Source of the DNA: Tubulanus polymorphus
Lineage: Eukaryota; Nemertea; Palaeonemertea; Tubulaniformes; Tubulanidae
Direction: 5' to 3'
NCBI RefSeq assembly: GCF_964204645.1
Contig: NC_134029.1
Span: 10,778,850 to 10,842,849 of the forward strand
Length of the DNA: 64,000 bases
Position numbers and translations under genes: made by a program. The notes below the pieces were generated by a model. The model was not told where the DNA came from. It saw only the letters and a list, made by a program, of their open reading frames with translations, and made no database searches. This document shows, piece by piece, positions 29,314 through 42,914 of this stretch (its first letter is position 1; every line of letters begins with the position of its first letter).

Positions 29314-31764
29314 ATTACCCGAGATACGCGCCTGCATCTTAAAACCGACATAGGGGGTTTTGATTTGAGGCCCAGTTATGCGTCGTATACATATATATAC
29401 ATATATGACGCATTCTCGAATATGACCCATTTCAAAATGGCGCAAGGATATCACTATCACTGACGCGGAGGGCTATACTTGAAGATCGCATCAGTATTCA
29501 TTTCCGACAAGATTTAACAGAAATTAGCCAAAATTCAGTACAATGATAATAATAAATTATTTTTTCATTTTACTACATTACAAAATTATTTTCACAATCA
29601 AAATATGTTTTATTTATCGGTTTTTATGTGTTTTTAAAGAAGACTTCGAGATTTTCGTGGTGGTTTAAATTGAGGGCCCGACTGTCTCTGTGATCAGTGA
29701 AGCAAGGGCTTTATGCTTGACATTCACGGTCTTGTTAGTTAACCGAAGTAATAGTAGACATTTCCGATTGAATCACACGTAGACGTAGCGCATTCGTCTA
29801 GATAATATTGGCTTGTGCGATAAGTGATGTTGTAACATATTCAACGAAAACATTCTACATGATCTACTCAAAAGAAGACTTCAATCCATTCGGAATACGC
29901 AGATGTACCAGCATACACGTGAAAACGAATACGAAAGAAAGTATGATAATTATTTCTGCACTTCGATTTCATAGACATGGACATCTTTTATGTACTTGCA
30001 TTTCCGATTTCAAAATTCAAATCCCTTGTTTATCTTCTGGCGTGTAGTGGATATCAAAAGGGATGCAGCCAATACATGAACCACCTGTTCTATTTCATAT
30101 TTTCAGCTTCATGATATTTTGATCTTAAAATGGGGATTCATCCTGTTATTCATTTGATTGGTAGATATCATTTGATTTGTTGGATTTGGTGTCCCTTACA
30201 AACCTACCAAGGTTTGATTTTGATATCGGTTGTTGTGTGATTGTGTCGGGCAATTTTGAGATTGAAAGTTGATTAACTATATATTTATCTCACGCCTATA
30301 CGGCCTACCAAGGTTGAACTCAAGCGTTAGTCGAAAACTCACGCCCCCATGTACTTTACGGTAAATGATCGCAAAAAAGTTCCGTCATGTTTGGAAACAG
30401 GTATCATTTCTAGCCTAAAATAAGACATGAATCATAAAATGTGGCCAACATGTGGTGTACTGCAGAATAGCATGATTATTGCTTCTTTTGCTCTACATAT
30501 TCCTTATAACAAATGTTCTTCTAGTAAAACAATACAACTAAAACAGGTATGCAGATCTTCCTGCTCAATTATGATTGTTCACAGACCTAAGTTTGTCCAT
30601 TTGAAAAAAAATAGAATATTTATGCTTAAATTGAATATCTTCAAAAGCGAAAATCCATTGATGATTATAGGACTCCTGAACTGACCCACAGTCAAGTATG
30701 TATGTATATATATATTTAAATATATATATGAGCTCGAATAATATACAGAAATCATGTCAGTTCACTCAAGGTGAATACCGGTATACACAATGATTCCTAG
30801 AACATAATTATCCATTTGAGTGCAACACTTTTTCACAAGAATTTCTCCAAAAATTAAAGAAAATCCATTTGGGTAAAAAAACCAATGGCTCCTAGTATAT
30901 AATGACGCACGGAAACATATCTGTTCATGCTCAAAAATGTATAAATAGGTAGATCTATCCTCAGAACCGGAATCTCTCGTCGAAGTTAACTGAAAAACAA
31001 GTTTGAGACCTAACTGTTCGCCAATATACAACTTCTAATTATAATAATTAATGGGTCCTTAGGTAGAGTAAGTATAACTCGATCAGCGATAGATTCATAA
31101 AGGAATTTCTTTACGGTAGGAAATGAAAATGTTTTATGAGAGCCAGCGTCGTTTATCTATCACGTGATCTAACACGTGTCTTATCACTTGTTGAACTCCG
31201 CCCACTGAGTAACCTCGTGGCGATTAAGTCCGTCTGAGTTTCCTAGACGCATACGTTTTATTTCAATCGTGGCAGTTAGAATTGTGGTCCTCGATCATTC
31301 GTTTATACACAGGCTAATAGTACTAATCCTTTCCTAATTAAGGATTCGAATCCAATCGCGTTGACATACAGTTCTTGGTTTTCGTGGCGCAACTATTTTG
31401 CCCGGTCGATCATCCATTCAAGAGATGTCTGCCATCTGACATCGATTATGATGTGGCTTTTATTCATATTGGCTGTAACGGCAAACCTAGTTCGGTGTTT
31501 TATTCTCACGGAGCAAGGGGTATCATAAATGTATGTTTGTTTTAAGTTTGTGAAAGGCCGATTTACATATAAATTTCATTCTAATAAAAGTACAATTGGA
31601 TAATAATAATCGGCCATAATCCATCACAATAACGACGGATCGTTCTGAGCAGGTATATTAGGTATTTGATCAACCTGAACTAAAGTCTGATTTCCCGCAG
31701 ATGCAATTTACCGACAAAATCGGCAATCCCCAAGGATGGTGTTAAATCGATGTATGACTGTATG
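29314..31764. other. Host non-coding sequence
   Basis: AT-rich, no supported coding exon. It includes a small AT palindrome around 30697-30729 (ATATATTTAAATATATAT). No RNA gene recognised. Confidence 0.4.
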
Positions 31765-32350
31765 TTAATTTGATATGAGTATATAATAAATGACTCTCAC
31801 AATCAAATGACTCGTTGTATAACTAATATGTATATACATACATTTTTACCCCAACGTCAGCCAATTTTGAAATGAGTATCTTATTATTCAAAGCCTATTC
31901 AAGATGAGTATATCAAATAACTGATCACATAGGATGACTCGTGATCTAGTATGAGTACACTAAATAAGTACACTAAACTCGTACTACACTGACTCCTAAC
32001 ATTGAATGACTCGTTGTATATGTAACAGGCCTACTTATACATATTTTCCCCAAAAACCAACATAAACCTAATTGGATTGAGTATATAACGTATAAAACGA
32101 CTCAGGATCACTCGTCGTATATCTACTACATATATTTCTCCCATATTCATCATTGGCAAACTTGACCCACGTTCATCCATGGATGTATAAACTAGCGGGG
32201 TCGACCTTTACGCTCAGCAAACGGAAAAACAAGGTATCACCTTTTTAGCCCAAGGTGAGCCAATTGATGAGTAGATTTAATTAATCTTCGCACAGGGTGA
32301 CTGGTATACCTACTATATATAAATCTCCCCGAGCCCGCGTCAGTCTATTT
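31765..32350. repeat. Diverged tandem repeats with ATGAGTATA / AATGACTCGTTGTATA
   Basis: Recurrent pieces in fixed order: ATGAGTATA..., AATGACTCGTTGTATA, TATATACATA, then CCCCAACGTCAGCCAATTT. About four degenerate units of roughly 130-170 bp. Confidence 0.6.
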
Positions 32351-33059
32351 GAAATGTATCTATATCAATTTGAAGTGTCTATATCTAAACTATAAGAGAA
32401 AAACAGCGAAACATTGTCACGGGTTGACGTCGTCTGTGCGCTTTGGTTGGTGAAGGACCGGTGTTAAAATATCCATGAAATACCCGACAATGTGTTATCC
32501 AGTTTCTCCCGTGCAGTACAGGGGTTCACAAAATATCTTAGGAAAATGGACTCAAATGTTTTTCCAATAAATTACTTCGATTTAAAAGAAACATAAAAAG
32601 TAAATTCATCCAAATCAAGTGAAATCTTCAAATAAAATAAATGGGACCATATTTTATAGCAAAATAATCAACTTAACTCAATCATGATATAACACAGGAC
32701 GGGTACATAGCTTGGCCGCGTGTATGTCTAGGGTAGCATTTTGCCGATACGATAATAGATATATTTATTGACCGTATAAAATGACTGCGTTTTGTCACTA
32801 CGCGCAAGCTGATTAAAAAACATTTACAGAAAGATTTGGTGAGCGTCGGCTGTTGCTTGGTTACAGTATAGTGTGCTTGACCAGACACAGGGTGGTGACC
32901 CAAAGTCACCTCGTGCCAGTCACACAGACCAGGACTGAAATTGGTAAATCTCCGACCGCTTGGTTTAAACAGTGATTTTATTATCTACACATTACTATAT
33001 ATAATATAATAGATAAAATGATAAAGTATGGTGTTTGGCGGGCAACGAAAGACCAATGA
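32351..33059. other. Host non-coding sequence
   Basis: Separates two blocks of the same degenerate repeat; no gene seen. Confidence 0.35.
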
Positions 33060-33445
33060 GATGACTAGAATGAAATGTACATACTCATATGTAGTATGAG
33101 TATGACTCTTTGCAATATGTCTGGCCGGCACAAGCTCGCAATATCAGAAAAATATGGTATATCACGAGAGTATGCGCGACACTGACTAAGAATATAATGG
33201 GGATTACTGTATCTATCTTCGCACTGTTGAAATGAGTATTAAATGACTCCTAGCATAGATATACTCCTTGTATTATACTTAAAATTGTGGCTAACACGTA
33301 TCGTCAGCCAATTTAAGGCATATTAAATGGCTTATAGTTTAGAATGACTCTACCCCAGCGTATTTGGTATGAGTACCGGTATTTAAGATGGGTAGGATAG
33401 GACGACCCACATAGTTCATACATATTTTCTCCAACCAACGTCAGC
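33060..33445. repeat. Second block of the ATGAGTAT/GTCAGCC degenerate repeats
   Basis: AATGAGTATTAAATGACTCC, GTCAGCCAATTTAAGG and CCAACGTCAGCCTGAT repeat the order seen at 31765-32350. Confidence 0.55.
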
Positions 33446-35079
33446 CTGATGGAATCTTCTCAAACATATATTGGTAGTTTCGCTTATGTCACCTGCATCA
33501 TTCGCTTGAAATCTTTGTCGGATACTGGAGATTGAGGGTCTCGGATAAGCTCCTTAATAACACATGGTAGTGGGGCCTTAAGTACGGTAACGTCCATAGT
33601 ATGTTGCCAGAAGTCAGTCAATCCTTGCTATACATGCTCATGCTTTACGCTGCTATCAAGTTGAGTATTGGTAGGGAGTGGAAACTTTGGGATAGATCTG
33701 CACACATCCTTTAGGAAATCCTTCTACACTGCCTGATGCTTCATTTTAAAATTATTGATCGATAAAACTATTAGATTTATATCACGAGTTATGGTGGAAA
33801 CAGCATGTTTATTTTTATTTATATATAATTAAGTGTACATGTCTTCAAGTACAATTAGAAAAAATATTTTCAATTACAAACATAATATGTGATCGTGTGA
33901 CTGGTGCAACTTGGTGATGGTGCTTTGTTCGATACTCATTGAAAATTCCAACCTATGACCTCATATTTCGCGAGCATATGAGATCCTTCGATTACCATTT
34001 GTCTTAAAATCTTACCGTTCAGAGTATGCATACAGAAGCTAGTTATATCTATTTAACTTTGCCAAACACATAAGTCAGAGTGGAGTCAGTAACTCAAATG
34101 TTCGATAAAGATAAATGGCAGACAGATACCGTAGTAACAATGAACTTTCAATTGTTACCGTGTCAACTATCTACTGGTTTGCCCTAACCAACTTTTGATT
34201 AACTGACCCCAGATTACAAAGTACATTAATTCTGATTATATATTTTAAACACATTACACAGGTGGTCCAACTTAACCCTTGTGATAATCTATAAAATATT
34301 ATTAACCATTATCTCTTAACTTCTTCAGAATTACAGAGCAAATAGCAGAATAAACTACTTAAAATTACAGTCATAATTTCCGCAATAATAAATGGGTTCA
34401 AGTCTTTGTGTAAGTGTATTTATTCATCCAAAAGAGATACATTCATGAAAGGTATATAGTATGAAAAACAAGGGGTCCAGACACTGCCCAATCAAGAAGA
34501 TTCCAATTGCAATCTGACAATTTTATATGCAACACCCCAGATGAACATACACTGAACTAATCTTTTGCCACTGTAAACCACCAAACATTTAACACAATAT
34601 GGTAAAATTGTTTAACCGCAAAACAACTAAACATTAAAGGAATTATGAATGAACAATCTTAAAGTGAGTAAATTAGCTATATGACATAATTACAACATGA
34701 TCAACAGTCCGAGTGTATCAAAACAAATGACATTCTGCATGATAATGGACAACATTCTAAAGGTTGTGTAAACAGAATAGAAGTTGGACAAAGTAGCCTC
34801 TGCTCGATATAATTTCAAAAAGGTCCATAAAACGCGTTTCTTCGGTTTTGCTCCATCACTTCTTCCCTAGAAAAAAATATGATAATTTCAAATATGAGTA
34901 TGACAAAATAAAGCCCATTCAATTTTAATACGCATTGTACTTTTCCAAAGAAAAACAATTTTCTGATGTAGCAGCACACATCTGGGAGTCGTATTCAAAT
35001 GTTTCGATATCGGCAATAATTGAAGGAATGAACAACAATATGTTGATTTTAGGGATTATCAGGATGATCACCATGTGAA
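33446..35079. other. Host non-coding sequence before the satellite field
   Basis: No long reading frame. AAGGGGTCCAGACACTGCCC near 34469 resembles TAGGGGTCCAGGGACACC near 60866, suggesting that related host sequence lies on both sides of the satellite field. A possible terminal exon at its right end is listed separately. Confidence 0.4.
34815..34866 (-). other. Candidate terminal exon start (minus strand)
   Basis: On the minus strand TATCATATTTTTTTCTAG is a good acceptor followed by GGAAGAAGTGATGGAGC. In one phase the exon would end after three codons (TGA 34856-34858), in another after 16 codons (TGA 34815-34817). It is the first such site downstream of the exon-like copies in the satellite. 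Weak on its own. Confidence 0.25.
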
Positions 35080-35755
35080 TCATTCAATAGTACGGGTCAT
35101 TTTCATGTACTCCTCCCAAATGTACAACTCAAATAGACTGAGGTTGTAATTTAAGAAATTAAACTTATATAGGAATACTGTATATATTGAGAATAATTCT
35201 ATAGTAAGGGTCATTTTATACACTCATTTCAAATGGAATGAATTTGGTTTATGGAAAGTAATACACGTAAAAACTAAACCGTGAAGTAGGGATCAGTTCT
35301 ATAGTAAGGGTCATTTTTATATGTTTTATATACTACGTGAAGTAGGGGTCAGTTGATTAATAATCATCTCAAAAGGACTGACTTGGTTTTAAATAGTAAT
35401 ATTCATGTAGAAATACTACACTTGGAATTATTTTATAGTAGGGGTCATTTTTATATACAATGTATACTCATACCAACTTTGGTTTTTGAAGAGTAATATT
35501 TCTATAGGAATACTTTACTGCCAGTCGTTCTACATTAAGATACATAATTTATATAGAAATATTGTGAATCATTATACGGAAGGGTTTATGTGTAGAAACA
35601 AAAGCCAGTGAATATGACCGTTTTATGACCAGGCTCATGATAGCTGGTGAATCGGTGACAATCTTCTGGTCAAAAATGGGAAGTAGTACTAAAATGGTCG
35701 ATATCCAATTGGTCAAAAAAACCGAGGGCTCAATAAGGATACTGTAATGACTTAC

Positions 35756-35857
35756 CAATTTTTTTACTGACACCTTTTACTTCAAATTTACATCTTGAAA
35801 ATAAAGACAAATCCTTTGCGCAAACTATTCGTTTCGATCTCCTCCTTGTAGTTCACT
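35756..35857 (-). pseudogene. Exon-like relic, copy 1
   Basis: On the minus strand TTGGTTATTTTCAG (acceptor) precedes 102 bases, followed by GTAAGTCATTAC (donor). It aligns with the better exon at 61151-61248 along its length, but its reading frame is interrupted (TAA in the best frame after about 22 codons) and its length differs by 4. Confidence 0.55.
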
Positions 35858-37667
35858 CTGAAAATAACCAAATTACTGATTAGGCACAGGCCTAAATGAT
35901 AAGAATTTACAAAGATAACAAAGAAAATAACAAAATGCATAGACTGGGGCATCAATATCCTAAATATAAAATGGACTGAATTTGCTGCTTGAAGATACCT
36001 ATTTATACAGAAAAACTATATTTACATTTATTCTATAAAAGGTGTCACCTTTATGTACTCATCACAAACAGACTGACTTAGGTATTTGAAGATACCATGA
36101 CACGCTTTATTGTGAATTATTCTAGACGGAGGTTGTTTTTCTACAATCATCTCCTTTGAGATGACTGGTTCTCGAAGATTTATGTTTAACACTATTCTCT
36201 GAATCATATTATTCTAAGGGTCATTTTTATATAATCATCTCGATTAAACTGACTGTGGTTATTGGAAATAACATATATTGAGAATGACTATTCTGCGAGT
36301 CATTCCACACAATGTGTCGTTGCATATTCTTCTCAAATAAAGTGACTCCGGTTATGGTAATTAATATTTGCACACTTGACTGAGATTCAATCTATCGTAG
36401 GAGCCATTTTTATACTCATCTGAAATAGACTGACTTTGATTTTGAAGATAAATATTTATACACTATTCTGAAATTAATTCTATGGTAGAACACATCCTTA
36501 TACTTATCTCAAATAGACTGACTTTGGTTTTTGGTGATTAATATTAGCACACTTTACTGCGATTCAATCTACAGGAGGAGTAGTTTTTATATTCATCTCA
36601 AATAGACTGTTTTCTTTAAAGGTTGTAACTTATACACTATAATTGAATTCATTCTATGGAAGGACACATTCTTATACAACTTATCTTCTTATACTTATCT
36701 CAAATAGGTCTAGATTGACTTTGGTTTTTGATTATCAATATTTATACACTACAGCTACAGTTTAACTCAAATAGACTGGTTTTTTATGATTAATATTTAT
36801 ACAGAAGGAAAAAAGACTTAATCTATAGTAGGAGTCGTTTTTACACTTATTTCAAATAGACTGACTTTGGTTTTAAAGATAAATATTTATACGCTATACT
36901 GAAATTAATTAATTCTGTGGTTGGACACATTCTTATACTAATCTCAAATAGACTGTTTTTTTTTTAAGATTATAACTAATACACTATAATTGAATCCATT
37001 CCATGGTAGGACACATTCTTATACTTATATAAAAAAGGCCTAGATTGACTTTGGTTTTTGATGATCCATATTTATACACTATCAAAAGACTAAATCTATA
37101 GTAGGAGTTGTTTCTATACATATCTCAACTAGACTGAGTTTGGTATTTTATAGTTAATATTTATACACTATGAAAAAGGTCATTTTATATACTCATCTCA
37201 AATGGTCTGAATTTGGTTTTTGGAGAGTAAAACATGACACACTATACTGTGAAGTAGGGGTCAGTTGATTAATAATCATCTCAAAAGGACTGACTTGGTT
37301 TTAAATAGTAATATTCATGTAGAAATACTACACTTGGAATTATTTTATAGTAGGGGTCATTTTTATATACAATGTATACTCATACCAACTTTGGTTTTTG
37401 AAGAGTAATATTTCTATAGGAATACTTTACTGCCAGTCGTTCTACATTAAGATACATAATTTATATAGAAATATTGTGAATCATTATACGGAAGGGTTTA
37501 TGTGTAGAAACAAAAGCCAGTGAATATGACCGTTTTATGACCAGGCTCATGATAGCTGGTGAATCGGTGACAATCTTCTGGTCAAAAATGGGAAGTAGTA
37601 CTAAAATGGTCGATATCCAATTGGTCAAAAAAACCGAGGGCTCAATAAGGATACTGTAATGACTTAC

Positions 37668-37769
37668 CAATTTTTTTACTGACACCTTTTACTTCAAATT
37701 TACATCTTGAAAATAAAGACAAATCCTTTGCGCAAACTATTCGTTTCGATCTCCTCCTTGTAGTTCACT
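37668..37769 (-). pseudogene. Exon-like relic, copy 2
   Basis: Identical by eye to copy 1, including splice signals, carried by the second 1.91-kb unit. Confidence 0.55.
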
Positions 37770-39578
37770 CTGAAAATAACCAAATTACTGATTAGGCACA
37801 GGCCTAAATGATAAGAATTTACAAAGATAACAAAGAAAATAACAAAATGCATAGACTGGGGCATCAATATCCTAAATATAAAATGGACTGAATTTGCTGC
37901 TTGAAGATACCTATTTATACAGAAAAACTATATTTACATTTATTCTATAAAAGGTGTCACCTTTATGTACTCATCACAAACAGACTGACTTAGGTATTTG
38001 AAGATACCATGACACGCTTTATTGTGAATTATTCTAGACGGAGGTTGTTTTTCTACAATCATCTCCTTTGAGATGACTGGTTCTCGAAGATTTATGTTTA
38101 ACACTATTCTCTGAATCATATTATTCTAAGGGTCATTTTTATATAATCATCTCGATTAAACTGACTGTGGTTATTGGAAATAACATATATTGAGAATGAC
38201 TATTCTGCGAGTCATTCCACACAATGTGTCGTTGCATATTCTTCTCAAATAAAGTGACTCCGGTTATGGTAATTAATATTTGCACACTTGACTGAGATTC
38301 AATCTATCGTAGGAGCCATTTTTATACTCATCTGAAATAGACTGACTTTGATTTTGAAGATAAATATTTATACACTATTCTGAAATTAATTCTATGGTAG
38401 AACACATCCTTATACTTATCTCAAATAGACTGACTTTGGTTTTTGGTGATTAATATTAGCACACTTTACTGAGATTCAATCTACAGGAGGAGTAGTTTTT
38501 ATATTCATCTCAAATAGACTGTTTTCTTTAAAGGTTGTAACTTATACACTATAATTGAATTCATTCTATGGAAGGACACATTCTTATACAACTTATCTTC
38601 TTATACTTATCTCAAATAGGTCTAGATTGACTTTGGTTTTTGATTATCAATATTTATACACTACAGCTACAGTTTAACTCAAATAGACTGGTTTTTTATG
38701 ATTAATATTTATACAGAAGGAAAAAAGACTTAATCTATAGTAGGAGTCGTTTTTACACTTATTTCAAATAGACTGACTTTGGTTTTAAAGATAAATATTT
38801 ATACGCTATACTGAAATTAATTAATTCTATGGTTGGACACATTCTTATACTAATCTCAAATAGACTGTTTTTTTTTAAGATTATAACTAATACACTATAA
38901 TTGAATCCATTCCATGGTAGGACACATTCTTATACTTATATAAAAAAGGCCTAGATTGACTTTGGTTTTTGATGATCCATATTTATACACTATCAAAAGA
39001 CTAAATCTATAGTAGGAGTTGTTTCTATACATATCTCAACTAGACTGAGTTTGGTATTTTATAGTTAATATTTATACACTATGAAAAAGGTCATTTTATA
39101 TACTCATCTCAAATGGTCTGAATTTGGTTTTTGGAGAGTAAAACATGACACACTATACTGTGAAGTAGGGGTCAGTTGATTAATAATCATCTCAAATGGA
39201 CTGACTTGGTTCTAAATAGTAATATTCATGTAGAAATACTACACTTGGAATTATTTTATAGTAGGGGTCATTTTTATATACAATGTATACTCATACCAAC
39301 TTTGGTTTTTGAAGAGTAATATTTCTATAGGAATACTTTACTGCCAGTCGTTCTACATTAAGATACATAATTTATATAGAAATATTGTGAATCATTATAC
39401 GGAAGGGTTTATGTGTAGAAACAAAAGCCAGTGAATATGACCGTTTTATGACCAGGCTCATGATAGCTGGTGAATCGGTGACAATCTTCTGGTCAAAAAT
39501 GGGAAGTAGTACTAAAATGGTCGATATCCAATTGGTCAAAAAAACCGAGGGCTCAATAAGGATACTGTAATGACTTAC

Positions 39579-39680
39579 CAATTTTTTTACTGACACCTTT
39601 TACTTCAAATTTACATCTTGAAAATAAAGACAAATCCTTTGCGCAAACTATTCGTTTCGATCTCCTCCTTGTAGTTCACT
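39579..39680 (-). pseudogene. Exon-like relic, copy 3
   Basis: Identical by eye to copies 1 and 2, carried by the third unit. Confidence 0.55.
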
Positions 39681-42600
39681 CTGAAAATAACCAAATTACT
39701 GATTAGGCACAGGCCTAAATGATAAGAATTTACAAAGATAACAAAGAAAATAACAAAATGCATAGACTGGGGCATCAATATCCTAAATATAAAATGGACT
39801 GAATTTGCTGCTTGAAGATACCTATTTATACAGAAAAACTATATTTACATTTATTCTATAAAAGGTGTCACCTTTATGTACTCATCACAAACAGACTGAC
39901 TTAGGTATTTGAAGATACCATGACACGCTTTATTGTGAATTATTCTAGACGGAGGTTGTTTTTCTACAATCATCTCCTTTGAGATGACTGGTTCTCGAAG
40001 ATTTATGTTTAACACTATTCTCTGAATCATATTATTCTAAGGGTCATTTTTATATAATCATCTCGATTAAACTGACTGTGGTTATTGGAAATAACATATA
40101 TTGAGAATGACTATTCTGCGAGTCATTCCACACAATGTGTCGTTGCATATTCTTCTCAAATAAAGTGACTCCGGTTATGGTAATTAATATTTGCACACTT
40201 GACTGAGATTCAATCTATCGTAGGAGCCATTTTTATACTCATCTGAAATAGACTGACTTTGATTTTGAAGATAAATATTTATACACTATTCTGAAATTAA
40301 TTCTATGGTAGAACACATCCTTATACTTATCTCAAATAGACTGACTTTGGTTTTTGGTGATAAATATTCGCACACTTTACTGAGATTCAATCTACAGGAG
40401 GAGTAGTTTTTATATTCATCTCAAATAGACTGTTTTCTTTAAATGTTGTAACTTATACACTATAATTGAATTCATTCTATGGAAGGACACATTCTTATAC
40501 AACTTATCTTCTTATACTATCTCAAATAGGTCTAGATTGACTTTGGTTTTTGATGATCAATATTTATACACTACAGCTACAGTTTATCTCAAATAGACTG
40601 GTTTTTTGGATTAATATTTATACAGTAATACTGTATAGTATTTTTCATACTGTATGAAAAAGACTTAGGAGTCGTTTTAACACTTATCACAAACAAACTG
40701 ACTTAGGTATTTGAAGATACCATGGCACGCTTTATTGTGAATTATTCTAGAAGGAGGTTGTTTTTCTGCAATCATCTCCTTTGAGATGACTGGTTCTCGA
40801 AGATTTATGTTTAACACTATTCTCTGGATCCTATTATTCTAAGGGTCATTTTTTTATATAATCATCTCAATTGAACTGAGGTTTTTGGTAATCAATATTC
40901 ACACACTTTACTGAGATTCAATCAATAATTGAATTCATTCTATGCTAGGACACATTCTCATACATATCTCAAATAGGTCTAGATTGACTTCGGTTTTTGA
41001 TGATTGATACTTATACAGCATGAAAAAGACTTAATCGATAGGAGTCGTTTTTACATTTATCTCAAATAGACTGACTTTGGTTCTAAAGATAAATATTTAT
41101 ACACAATACTGAAATTAATTAATTCTATGATTGGACACATTCTTATACTAATCTCAAATAGACTGTTTCTTTAAAGATTATAACTTATACACTATAATTG
41201 AATCCATTCCATGGTAGGACACATTCTTATACTTATCTTATATAGGCCTAAATTGACTTTGGCTTTAGATAATTAATATTTATACACCATAAAAAAGACT
41301 TAATCCATAGTAGGAGTCGTTTCTATACTCAACTCAAATAAACTGACTTTTGTTTTTGATGATTAATATTTATACACAATAAAAAGGCTTAATCGATAGT
41401 AGTAGTCATTTCTATACTCATCTCAAATAAACTGATTTTTGTTTTTGATAACTTATATTTATACACTTTTAAAAAGACTTATAGAAGTAGTCACTTCTAT
41501 AATCATCTATAGTAGGAGTCATTTCTATACTCATCTCAAATAAACTGACCGTTGGTTTTTGATAACTGATATTTATACACTATAAAAAAGCTCAATCTAT
41601 AATAGGAGTCGTTTCTATACTCATCTCGCATAGACTGATTTTCATTTTTGATGACTTAGGCCTAAAGTTATACACTATAAAAAGCTTAATCTATAGTAGG
41701 AGTTGTTTCTATACTCATGTCGAATACGCTGATTTGGTTTTTTATGACAAATAGTTATACACTATAATAAGGCTTAATCTATAGTTGGAGTTGTTTCTAT
41801 ACTCATCTGAAATAAACTGACTTTAGTTTTTGATGACTAATAGACACAATAAAGAGGCTTAATCTATAGTAGTAGTTGTTTCTATACTCATCTTAAATAA
41901 ACTGACTGTTGGTTTTTGATAATCCATATTCAACACTATAATCAAGCTTAATCTATAGTAGGAAATGTTTCCATACTCATCTGAAATAAACTGTCTTTGG
42001 TTTTTGATAATTAGTATTCATTAACTATACAAAAGACTTAATCTATGGAAGCAGTCGTTTCTATACTTATCTCAAATAAACTGACTGTTGGTTTTTTGAT
42101 GTCTAATAGACACATTAAAGAGGCTTAATCTATAGGAGTAGTTGTTTCTATTATCATCTCAAATAAACTGACTGTTGGTTTTCGATAATTAATATTTATA
42201 TGCTATAAAAAAGCTTAATCTATAGAAAGAAGCGTTCCTATACTCATGTCAAATACACTGATTTGGTTATTGATGACAAATAGTTATACACTATAAAAAG
42301 GCTTAATCTATTGAAGAAGTTGTTTCTATACATATCTCAAATAAACTGACTGCTGGTTTTGATAACTAATATTTATTCACTATAAAAATGCTTAATCTAT
42401 AGTAGGAGTCATTTCTATTCTCATCTCAAATAGACTGATTTTGGTTTTTGATAATTAATACTTATACACTATTAAAAGACTTAATCTATAGTAGGAGTTG
42501 TTTCTATACTCATCTCAAATATACTGACTATGGCTTTTATAATTAATACTTATACACTATAAAAAGGCTTAATCTATAGTAGGAGTTGTTTCTATACATA

Positions 42601-42914
42601 TCTCAAATAAACTGACTACTGGTTTTGATAACTAATATTTATACACTTTAAAAAAGCTTAATCTATAGTAAGAGTCGTTTCTATACTCATGTAAAATACA
42701 CGGATTTGGTTTTTGATGACAAACAGTTATACACTATAAAAAGGCTTAATCTATAGTAGAAGTTGTTTCTATACATATCTCAAATAAACTGACTGCTGGT
42801 TTTGATAACTAATATTTATACACTATAAAAAAGCTTAATCTATAGTAGGAGTCGTTTCTATACTCATCTCAAATAGACTGATTTTGGTTTTTGATAATTA
42901 ATACTTATACACTA

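Larger units (their letters stand above)
35080..41280. repeat. Satellite field, left part: 1.91-kb tandem unit in ~2.8 copies
   Basis: Near-identical blocks begin at about 35336, 37248 and 39159 (GTGAAGTAGGGGTCAGTTGA), with lags of 1912 and 1911 bp. The third stops near 40640 and is followed by a partial, more diverged copy (40675-40860 resembles 36050-36240). Each unit consists of degenerate ~90-bp pieces with CTCAAATAGACTGACTTTGG and ATTTATACACTAT, i.e. older relatives of the main satellite, plus one exon-like relic. Confidence 0.92.

Noticed and set aside
31325-31365. GGATTCGAATCC resembling a tRNA T-arm
   Set aside because: No matching acceptor, D- or anticodon stems around it; it is simply a palindrome.
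35549-39596. Identical 74-codon minus-strand frames at 35549, 37461 and 39372
   Set aside because: They start at GTG, run straight across the splice-donor-like GTAAGT of the exon relic, and are identical only because the 1.91-kb unit is duplicated. No protein-like conservation beyond that.
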